64,000 nucleotides of DNA from Enterococcus caccae ATCC BAA-1240 (GTDB lineage: Bacteria > Bacillota > Bacilli > Lactobacillales > Enterococcaceae): the NCBI RefSeq assembly GCF_000407145.1, contig NZ_KE136473.1, forward strand, positions 310,001-374,000, in the 5' to 3' direction. Positions 1 to 6,731 of this stretch are shown here, piece by piece; within the stretch, counting starts at the first letter, position 1, and every line of letters begins with the position of its first letter. A program made the translations under genes and the position numbers. A model generated the notes under the pieces. It saw only the letters and a program-made list of their open reading frames with translations. It was not told the DNA's origin and made no database searches.

Positions 1-1
1 T

Positions 2-577
2 TTTTATTCTTATTCGGACCAACCGATTGTTTATTTTGGTATCCGGTATTATTTAGGAGGTATGTATCCTTTTTTCAATCAATCCTTTAAAGGGCTAAAA
101 GATCAGTTGACTGAATTAGCACTACTTGAAAAAAGAATGGCCGTTGATTTAACTGATAATTTATCTGGAAAGACTTCACTTAGTGAAGTCATTAAAGGCG
201 CTGATTTATATTTTTTAGAACGGTTGAATCGCTTATCACCGAGAAAAATTTCGATACCCATTCAGATGTTTATTGAAAATCATGGTCACTTGATCAGTTA
301 TGCTGAAGGTACAGCTAATCGTTCTTTATCTGAAAGAAGTTTGCAACGATTATTTAGAGAAGAAACAGGACTTTCACCGTATGAAGCGTTTGATGTTCTG
401 CGTTTTCAAAAAGTGTATCAGGAATTAATCAGCAAACCAAATATCAGTCACTTGGATTTAGTTGAAAAATACGGCTTTTTTGATCAGGCTCACTATTCTC
501 GTAAAATGAAAAAAATGACTGGGCTAACGCCGCAAGCAATTCGTCAACATGTCGGGATTTTACAAGACAAGCATTAA
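2..577 (+). CDS. AraC-family transcriptional regulator, 5' end outside the window
   Basis: The reading frame is open from the first bases of the window through to the stop, so the gene is partial. An ATG at 62 with AGGAGG just upstream might look like a start, but the codons before it read GIRYYLGG. That resembles the end of the N-terminal sensor domain (DUF6597-like) found in this kind of AraC regulator, so ATG 62 is probably internal. The last 100 residues form the AraC DNA-binding domain: SERSLQRLFREETGLSP is the first helix-turn-helix, and a second one covers GFFDQAHYSRKMKKMTGLTP. The target is unknown; the VOC gene begins 42 bases downstream and may be co-transcribed. Confidence 0.85.
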   Translation, partial: FYSYSDQPIVYFGIRYYLGGMYPFFNQSFKGLKDQLTELALLEKRMAVDLTDNLSGKTSLSEVIKGADLYFLERLNRLSPRKISIPIQMFIENHGHLISYAEGTANRSLSERSLQRLFREETGLSPYEAFDVLRFQKVYQELISKPNISHLDLVEKYGFFDQAHYSRKMKKMTGLTPQAIRQHVGILQDKH

Positions 578-619
578 GCAACGGATTATAATAAAAGAAA
601 CAGGATGGAGGTTCTTAAG

Positions 620-1018
620 ATGAAATTAGATATGGTCGGAATTATTGTCGAGTCGATGGAGCAAGCAGTTTTATTTTATGAGCGTTTAGGCTTTAAAGCA
701 TTAGGTGAAAAAAATGCTGATTACGTAGAAGTGAATAATGAAGGAATGCGCATTTCACTAAATACTAAAAAAATGATCGAAGGAATTTATGGCTACCCGC
801 CAAAAAGTGAAGGTGATAAAATCGAATTGGCTTTTCTCTGTGATTCTCCTGCAGAAATCGATCAAGTATGTGAAAAAATGAAAGGCTTTGGTTATGAGAT
901 CTTTCGGGAACCGTGGCAAGCTTTTTGGGGTCAGTATTACGCTATCATTAAAGATCCGGATGGAAATTTGTTGAGTCTGTTTTGTAATGATCCGTTGGAA
1001 CAAGCGGATGAAAAATAA
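620..1018 (+). CDS. VOC-family (glyoxalase/bleomycin-resistance fold) protein
   Basis: The 132-residue product has the paired beta-alpha-beta-beta-beta pattern of the vicinal oxygen chelate fold. It opens with KLDMVGIIVESMEQAVLFYE and ends with the usual IIKDPDGNLLSLF strand. ATG 620 is preferred because GGATGGAGG (603-611) sits 8 bases upstream, while the in-frame ATG at 605 lies inside that ribosome binding site. VOC proteins include glyoxalases, dioxygenases and antibiotic-binding proteins, and the substrate cannot be told from sequence. The stop overlaps the next gene by 11 bases, so the two are probably translated together. Confidence 0.85.
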   Translation: MKLDMVGIIVESMEQAVLFYERLGFKALGEKNADYVEVNNEGMRISLNTKKMIEGIYGYPPKSEGDKIELAFLCDSPAEIDQVCEKMKGFGYEIFREPWQAFWGQYYAIIKDPDGNLLSLFCNDPLEQADEK

Positions 1019-1370
1019 AATTCAGTACTTAAAAGATACGGCTAAAACATGGCCGGGAGCAACAGTTGATTATCGGGAAGATTGGGACTGTGATTATTTC
1101 GCAATAGAGAAAAAATGTTTTTGTATGCTTGGAACAAATAAAACAGGTGACTGGGTGATGACAGTCAAAGGGAATCCAGAAGAAAATGAATTGTTACGCG
1201 AGCAATATTCAGATGTGGTTCCAGGATATTACGCGAATAAAACACATTGGAATTCTTTTCTATTAGAGAATTCGTCGTTTACAGAAGAGCAGCTAGCCTT
1301 CTTCTTAAAAAAATCTTATGAACTAGTATTAAAGAAGTTCCCGAAAAAAGTTCAGATGAAGTATGTTTGA
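1008..1370 (+). CDS. MmcQ/YjbR-family protein (DUF419)
   Basis: This 120-residue protein matches the MmcQ/YjbR family by its layout: an N-terminal helix, a central KGNPEENELLREQY stretch, and the characteristic PGYYANKTHWNSFLL motif, followed by a C-terminal helix ending SYELVLKKFP. The family has a CyaY/DNA-binding-like fold and no settled function. ATG 1008 is chosen because it lies inside the end of the VOC gene, which fits coupling; an upstream in-frame ATG at 987 would add seven residues unlike the family. A strong hairpin terminator follows at once. Confidence 0.8.
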   Translation: MKNKIQYLKDTAKTWPGATVDYREDWDCDYFAIEKKCFCMLGTNKTGDWVMTVKGNPEENELLREQYSDVVPGYYANKTHWNSFLLENSSFTEEQLAFFLKKSYELVLKKFPKKVQMKYV

Positions 1371-1379
1371 TTATATGTA

Positions 1380-1421
1380 AAAACGTCGCTTTAAGATGAA
1401 AGTCTTAAAGCGACGTTTTTT
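1380..1421 (+). terminator. Rho-independent terminator after the MmcQ/YjbR gene
   Basis: Two 17-base arms (1380-1396 and 1403-1419) pair perfectly around a six-base loop TGAAAG, and the 3' arm runs into a T stretch. The A-rich 5' side also gives U-rich RNA on the other strand, so it may end the minus-strand TraX gene as well. Confidence 0.9.
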
Positions 1422-1428
1422 GTTGAAT

Positions 1429-1472
1429 TAACCTTGATGCAGATAAAAATTAACCTTGATGCAGATAAAAAT
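1429..1472. repeat. 22-bp tandem duplication at the 3' end of the TraX gene
   Basis: Two exact adjacent copies of a 22-bp unit beginning TAACCTTGATGCAG lie at 1429-1450 and 1451-1472. The right-hand copy encodes the last residues (NFYLHQG) of the minus-strand TraX protein. The stop codon falls at the junction, so the left-hand copy is untranslated. The protein end is the same with one or two copies. Confidence 0.9.
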
Positions 1473-2196
1473 TAACCAATGTGATGATCCACAAATGTGC
1501 TGGATAAAATACATAGAATAAATATTTAAAGAAAGGATTATCACTGCCTTTTTTACCGTTATATAAATGGATAAAAGGAATGACTGTAATAAATAGAAAT
1601 TCTGGATTTGCACCTATGCTTTCTTTAATCATTTCAAAAGAATATTCGGGCAGTCCTACAATCGCCAGTAGCAACAAAGGAATTGCAAAGATAATATAAG
1701 AAATATCTCTCTTTTTTGCGTTGTCTCTGAAAAAGTAACTAAGTAGCATAAATGGTATAACGACTAATCCGCCTTCTGCAGGAATTAAATTTAAGGCTAT
1801 TGCTAGTACCAAGAGAATGACTAAAATAATTGCTCCAATTTTAAATACAGGTTCTTTCACTCGTTTTGAAAAATCGATCAGTGTTAAAATCGTCACGCCA
1901 AAAGCGAGTGTTAGAAAAATATTATTATGAACCTCATACATCGGATTTTTGATAATCAAGGTATTGATCAAAGTATTCCCTACAAACATGATTGCCGCCC
2001 AGCTATAGAGACGTAGTAAATAGTTTTTTCGGCTTCTTGTGTAATGGAAGCCTTCGACTGCCATAAATGCAAAAAACACAGCGACACAGCGCGTTAACAT
2101 ACCAATTGGTGTGTTAAATTGTGGGGGTAAAAGTGGTAAAAGGTGATCAGAGAGCATCAAGCCCATCATAATAAGTTTTAATTGATTTCCGTTCAT
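1450..2196 (-). CDS. TraX-family integral membrane protein
   Basis: This 248-residue protein has about eight hydrophobic segments and the typical TraX opening (NGNQLKLIMMGLMLSDHL), with a late YPAHLWIITL segment. TraX proteins are predicted membrane acyltransferases, named after the enzyme that N-acetylates F-pilin; the chromosomal Firmicute members have no proven substrate. AGGAG lies 7 bases before the ATG at 2196. The gene faces away from the WxL locus and converges with the MmcQ/YjbR gene, so it is probably transcribed alone. Its 3' end carries a 22-bp tandem duplication. Confidence 0.85.
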   Translation of the reverse strand: MNGNQLKLIMMGLMLSDHLLPLLPPQFNTPIGMLTRCVAVFFAFMAVEGFHYTRSRKNYLLRLYSWAAIMFVGNTLINTLIIKNPMYEVHNNIFLTLAFGVTILTLIDFSKRVKEPVFKIGAIILVILLVLAIALNLIPAEGGLVVIPFMLLSYFFRDNAKKRDISYIIFAIPLLLLAIVGLPEYSFEMIKESIGANPEFLFITVIPFIHLYNGKKGSDNPFFKYLFYVFYPAHLWIITLVNFYLHQG

Positions 2197-2746
2197 TTCA
2201 TTCTCCTAAATAAACATTATTTTTTACTATCTATAGTATAAAAAAAATCACTCTATTTAGCGTGGGAATCAACGAACAAATAGATGACAAAAGTGAAAGG
2301 TGATCGCAGCTCTATTTTTTTAGTTGAACCAAAAAATAAATACGCTAATTACTTAGATAAAGATAACGAAAAGAGTAAAAAAAGTTTTTTTTTTTGTGTG
2401 ATCAAAAAGATGTTCAGTTTATGATAGGAAAATGAAAAAAGAATATGAGAAACTGGTAATATAAAATATAAAAAAGATTATTTGTGTATTTGATTTAAAT
2501 TAGATTCATATGGAATTTTGGGTTTTGAAATGAATTAACAGTCCCTAAAGGAAGGATTAACTTAGAAATAGTGTATTTTATTCGCGTTTTAACATTTGAA
2601 GGAAACAGTGTAGGCGCATTTAAATTCTATGTTTATTGACAAATATAAATGAGAATAAATTCTGTTATATCGGAGATAAATCAAGTCCAAATGAGTTTAT
2701 ATTTTTTAAAAAGAGTGATAATTCAAAGAAATGGAAGGAAATCGTC
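2197..2746. other. AT-rich gap between TraX and the WxL locus
   Basis: No convincing gene is seen. The left part must hold the TraX promoter; a TATACT hexamer reads toward TraX near 2240. A run of twelve Ts lies near 2382-2394. A frame continuous with the next gene is open from 2624, giving a possible TTG start at 2636, but no ribosome binding site precedes it. The WxL-operon promoter should lie here; I cannot name a clear -35/-10 pair. Confidence 0.5.
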
Positions 2747-3409
2747 GTGGAAAAAATAAAAAAAAATAAAAAATACTATTTAATGGAACTATTAATAATA
2801 ATAAGCTATGTACTATATCTGATGTTCTTTTTTTACTTTTACAAAGAGGCTGTTTTTTATGTTGATGATAGAGCGTCAATGATGATTCAAGTTCTTTTTT
2901 TAACAACGTTTTATCTTAAGGAGATTTTAATCTCTGTATTTGCAGCATTTTTACTAGTCACCATGCAGTTATTATTTCTTGTGCACTTGTACTCAATGAT
3001 GAAAAATAATCCTAAAGCAAAGAGTGATTTTAAGTGGTTATTTATAGTGTCAATATTCATCTTTTGTAGCTATTCTTTAGGATTGTTGTTGACTAAAATC
3101 GGGATTTTCTTTCTTATTGCATTTATTTTTTCGGTAGCGGTAGCTTATGCTACGTATGTCATAGTTAAACTAAGTAAGGAAAAAGAGTTAATGATACAAG
3201 AAGAGAATATTTTAGAAGTTGACGGACCCTTTAATACAGAAAATGAAGCGCGCCATAAATTTGAAGATTTTTCTGAACATTGGGCAGGCTCAGAGCCATT
3301 ATCTTACATGATTGAATGCGAAAATAGTGAAGAATATTATCTCTCCATATACATTGACATAGATCAACAAGATGAAGAACATAACAATGGGGAGAAGACG
3401 ACTGAATGA
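2747..3409 (+). CDS. Four-helix membrane protein of unknown function, first gene of the WxL locus
   Basis: I do not recognise a family. The product has a basic N-terminus (VEKIKKNKKYY), about four transmembrane segments, and an acidic cytoplasmic-looking tail of about 75 residues ending DQQDEEHNNGEKTTE. GTG 2747 is preferred because GGAAGGA (2733-2739) lies 7 bases upstream. A TTG at 2636 would add 37 residues but has no ribosome binding site. The stop overlaps the next ATG by four bases (ATGA), so it is coupled to the DUF916 gene. Position suggests a role in the surface complex, but nothing in the sequence shows one. Confidence 0.65.
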   Translation: MEKIKKNKKYYLMELLIIISYVLYLMFFFYFYKEAVFYVDDRASMMIQVLFLTTFYLKEILISVFAAFLLVTMQLLFLVHLYSMMKNNPKAKSDFKWLFIVSIFIFCSYSLGLLLTKIGIFFLIAFIFSVAVAYATYVIVKLSKEKELMIQEENILEVDGPFNTENEARHKFEDFSEHWAGSEPLSYMIECENSEEYYLSIYIDIDQQDEEHNNGEKTTE

Positions 3410-4500
3410 AAAAATTATCTATCACTTACCTAATACTTATCGGCTTCTTCACTTTTTTTACGGCTCCCAGTGAAGCCGTGGCAGCAAAGGATGATGCTGG
3501 TTTAGGATATACAGTTTCAATCGTACAACCAAAGACTCAGATTGATCCAGAAAAAAGTTATTTTTATGTAAAAACGACACCTGGAGAAGCACAAACTTTA
3601 GAAGTCAGGGTAAGGAGTACAAAAAAAGAACCAGTTCATCTAAATATTTATGGGAGTAATGCAATAACTGGAGACGGTGGGACAATCGAATATGCGAAGG
3701 ATGTCTCTAAAATCGACAAAACATTAAAAGAACCATTAACCTCATTGATTACAGTTGAGACCCCAGAAATTACAGTAGAAAATTTTGAAGAAAAAATAAT
3801 TCATGTTAAATTAACGCCTCCAAAAGAAAGCTATCAAGGAGTAAAAATGGGAGCCTTAATATTTTCATTAGATAAAGGTTCAGAAAAAAAAAGCGGAGTT
3901 ACAACAGAATTTTCATATAGGATTGGAGTAATTGCTTCCAGTTCAGGTGATGAGTTCAATAATGCTCAAACGCTAAAATTGATTTCTACGAAAGCAGCAA
4001 TGAAACGTGGTAAGAAAATGGTCATTGCAAATCTCCAAAATCCTGAGCCAAGAATATTAGAGAACTTGACTATTGAAGCGACGATGGTTGAGAAAGGGTC
4101 AGAAAAAAAGATTAAAAAAATAACCGTGCAAAACTACAAACTTGCTCCGAATAGTAACTTTGATTTTGAATTGGACTGGGGAATTGCCCAACTTCCTTCT
4201 GGTGACTATACATTAAAATTAACTGCGAGTAATGACTTACATGAATGGAATTTAAGTAAAGACTTTACGATTTCAAATCAACAAGCAAAACAAATAAATG
4301 AAGCAAGTGTATTCAAAATTATAACGCCTACTTGGATAAAAATCATAGCGGCTATCTTTATAGGCTATTTCATAGCGATAACCTCAATTATGATTTTCAG
4401 AAGAATGCGTTGGGAAAAAAAGTGGAAAAGAAGACGTTTTTTAAAAAACAAAGAAAAGAAAAAATCTGCTAGAGATAAAAGAAATAGAAGGAACATGTGA
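3406..4500 (+). CDS. DUF916/DUF3324 WxL-interacting membrane-anchored protein
   Basis: The 364-residue product has a signal peptide (residues 1-27, ending AVAA), a DUF916 domain of about 35-155 starting GYTVSIVQPKTQIDP, a DUF3324 domain of about 165-300, one transmembrane helix near 308-330, and a very basic cytoplasmic tail. This is the layout of WxL-interacting proteins: the outer domains bind peptidoglycan and WxL partners and the helix anchors them. The motif GVKMGALIFS is typical of DUF916. It overlaps the preceding gene by four bases. A second member lies at 5688. Confidence 0.92.
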   Translation: MKKLSITYLILIGFFTFFTAPSEAVAAKDDAGLGYTVSIVQPKTQIDPEKSYFYVKTTPGEAQTLEVRVRSTKKEPVHLNIYGSNAITGDGGTIEYAKDVSKIDKTLKEPLTSLITVETPEITVENFEEKIIHVKLTPPKESYQGVKMGALIFSLDKGSEKKSGVTTEFSYRIGVIASSSGDEFNNAQTLKLISTKAAMKRGKKMVIANLQNPEPRILENLTIEATMVEKGSEKKIKKITVQNYKLAPNSNFDFELDWGIAQLPSGDYTLKLTASNDLHEWNLSKDFTISNQQAKQINEASVFKIITPTWIKIIAAIFIGYFIAITSIMIFRRMRWEKKWKRRRFLKNKEKKKSARDKRNRRNM

Positions 4501-4541
4501 GATCAAAAATATTATCAAACAATCATAATCAGGGGGAAAAT

Positions 4542-4766
4542 ATGATCGATTACTTATGGCTTTATATATTAAGCGGGATTGCGTTACTATCACTGATTTT
4601 ATTTGTACTAACTTTATCAAGAGATCTGTTTTTAGTGAAGCGTCTAAAGGTAAAAAAAATGGCTTTATTTGCAAATGCTAGTTTGTTACTGCTCTCTTTA
4701 ATGAGTCTTTCATTGATTATATATTTATTTATTCTACTTAAAGATCAGATTAATTTGATTGGATAG
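4542..4766 (+). CDS. Small two-helix membrane protein in the WxL locus
   Basis: The 74-residue product is nearly all hydrophobic: one helix about 4-25, a short basic loop (VKRLKVKK), and a second helix about 38-62. ATG 4542 follows AGGGGGAAAAT, a strong ribosome binding site. An upstream in-frame ATG at 4497 lies inside the end of the preceding gene and lacks one. No family is recognised. It sits between the DUF916 gene and the WxL gene on the same strand, so it is probably co-transcribed and may help anchor or assemble the complex. Confidence 0.65.
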   Translation: MIDYLWLYILSGIALLSLILFVLTLSRDLFLVKRLKVKKMALFANASLLLLSLMSLSLIIYLFILLKDQINLIG

Positions 4767-4838
4767 TAACTAGATTGGAAAATTCACAACAATAACTGTC
4801 TTTAATCTAATTTATATTTACAGAAGGATGATTAAAAA

Positions 4839-5576
4839 ATGAAAAAACTTGTATTAACAACTTTATTAGCTTCATCAGCATTAATGGTTTTTGCGAAAAC
4901 TGCAGATGCAGAGGAAGTAGGGAAAGACAAGACAGATGTTGGAATTAAATTTGAAACTGATGGACCAGTAAAACCTGGATCAGGCCCTTTTAAAGATAAC
5001 TTATCACTTGTATTTGTACCATCTAGTTTCGATTTTGGGAACCAAAAAGCTGTTGCTAATATTGCAACATACAACAACACTTTTAAAGAAGCCCAATACA
5101 TTACAGTAAACGATGACAGACAAGGAACGACAACCGGTGAAGGAGAGAATGCTGTAACGACTACTACAGCTTGGAAGGTAACTGCTTCAATGTCAGACCT
5201 TGTTTCAACAGGTGATTCTGCGACTAGTTTACCGTCAAAATTGACATTTGATTTAGGCGACGCACAGGCTTACACAATTGGGACTAAAATTGACCAAGAC
5301 ACCAATGATTTTATTCCTAATCCTATTGAAGAGAATACTTCGAAACTACCTGAGCCAAATAATATTATACTTGGTGATGGAAAAACAAAGAGTATTTCAT
5401 TAGAAGCAGGGAAAACTACCGCTGTTCAAATATTAGGAAAATCAAAAGCAGATGCTGTGAAAGGCGGATTTGTTACGAAAATTTCGAATGTTAAACTAAA
5501 TGTTACTTCTGGAAGTAACGCTTCTGGAAAAACATTTAAAAGTTCAGTTAATTGGAGTTTAGATAACACATATTAA
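4839..5576 (+). CDS. WxL-domain cell-surface protein
   Basis: The 245-residue secreted protein has a signal peptide cleaved after about residue 24 (KTADA), then a WxL domain filling most of the rest. The proximal motif reads AWKVTAS (WKV in place of WxL), and the distal motif near the C-terminus is VNWSLDNTY. WxL domains attach proteins non-covalently to Gram-positive peptidoglycan and pair with DUF916/DUF3324 proteins, two of which flank this gene. AAGGATG provides the ribosome binding site. There is no LPXTG motif or membrane anchor. Confidence 0.9.
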   Translation: MKKLVLTTLLASSALMVFAKTADAEEVGKDKTDVGIKFETDGPVKPGSGPFKDNLSLVFVPSSFDFGNQKAVANIATYNNTFKEAQYITVNDDRQGTTTGEGENAVTTTTAWKVTASMSDLVSTGDSATSLPSKLTFDLGDAQAYTIGTKIDQDTNDFIPNPIEENTSKLPEPNNIILGDGKTKSISLEAGKTTAVQILGKSKADAVKGGFVTKISNVKLNVTSGSNASGKTFKSSVNWSLDNTY

Positions 5577-5687
5577 AAAATAAACATATAAATAGATCGT
5601 GTAGACAGTTATTGTTGTGAGTTTTCCAATGTTTGAATGAAGACAATTTTTTATTGCTGTTCATTATGAGAGGTTTGAGAAAAGAAA

Positions 5688-6731
5688 ATGAAAAAAGTAC
5701 TTGTAGTTATCGTTTCCTTTGTTTTAATTGTAATTAATCAATCCGTAACAAGTTTTGCTGAAGAAAATTCGGTGAATGGTTTTCAAGATTTTACATACGA
5801 AATTGTGATGCCTACAAATCAAATCAATAGAGATGTAGGTTATTATGATTTATTGGTGAAGCCAGGGCAAAAACAAAATATTCAATTGAAAATACATAAT
5901 GTAACAGCAAAAGATATAATTATTGCGATTAGAAGAAATAGCGCAAAAACCAATAGCGCTGGTGTTATTGAATACGGACCAAATAAAATTGAAAAAGATT
6001 CATCATTAAAAGTTGATTTTGCGGACATAGTAAAAGGTCCAGAAAAAGTGGTGGTTCCATCAGCTAGTACCAAAACGGTTGATTTTTTGATAGAAGTTCC
6101 CTCAACTACTTTTGAAGGATACATTGCTGGTGGCATACAGCTACAAAAAATTGAGGAAGAGCACGATGTAACCAACGAAGACAAAGATGGGATCGTGAAT
6201 GAATTTGCTTATTTGATCGGTATGTTAATTAGTGAAACTGAAACAAAAAATATTAAACCAAAGATGAAGCTAAATAAAGTATATCCTGGAATACAAGATG
6301 GAAAAGCGACATTATTTGTGAATTTTTCTAATAGTCAACCAGTATATGGTGAGGACCTATCCGTACATGTCAAAGTAAGGAATAGAAATAAGACAAAAAA
6401 ACTGTTTGAAATTTTCAATAAAGATATGCGAATAGCCCCAAATTCAATGATTGATTTTCCAGTGCCTATTGATGATAAACGAATGAAAGCTGGGGAATAT
6501 ACAGCTTTCATTACAGTGAAGACAAAAGGTAAAGAGACCTGGTCTTGGGTTGAGGATTTTATGATATCTAATCAAGAAGCAAATGGGGTAAATGGTCAAG
6601 TAATTGAAACAAGAGATCATTCTAATATTTCATTATTTCTTATGATAATAGCGCTACTAGTGGTTTTAATAATTAAAATCATAAAGAGAAAAAATAAGAA
6701 GTCTAAGTCAATAAGGAGTGAGTTGAAATGA
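5688..6731 (+). CDS. Second DUF916/DUF3324 WxL-interacting protein
   Basis: The 347-residue product has a signal peptide (about 1-24, ending SFA), DUF916 (about 32-155, with FTYEIVMPTNQINRD and a GYIAGGIQLQ segment), DUF3324 (about 165-300), a transmembrane helix near 308-330 and a short basic tail. It shares the plan of the protein at 3406 but is clearly diverged, so the two may bind different WxL partners. Its stop overlaps the lectin/WxL gene by four bases, suggesting that large protein is its cognate partner. Confidence 0.92.
   Translation: MKKVLVVIVSFVLIVINQSVTSFAEENSVNGFQDFTYEIVMPTNQINRDVGYYDLLVKPGQKQNIQLKIHNVTAKDIIIAIRRNSAKTNSAGVIEYGPNKIEKDSSLKVDFADIVKGPEKVVVPSASTKTVDFLIEVPSTTFEGYIAGGIQLQKIEEEHDVTNEDKDGIVNEFAYLIGMLISETETKNIKPKMKLNKVYPGIQDGKATLFVNFSNSQPVYGEDLSVHVKVRNRNKTKKLFEIFNKDMRIAPNSMIDFPVPIDDKRMKAGEYTAFITVKTKGKETWSWVEDFMISNQEANGVNGQVIETRDHSNISLFLMIIALLVVLIIKIIKRKNKKSKSIRSELK

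Noticed and set aside
2382-2394. Run of Ts as a terminator
   Set aside because: There is no stable hairpin directly upstream, so it does not qualify as a rho-independent terminator.
5882-6184. 100-residue minus-strand frame opposite the second DUF916 gene
   Set aside because: It is a shadow of the sense gene; serine/threonine-rich strings are what its codons give in reverse.
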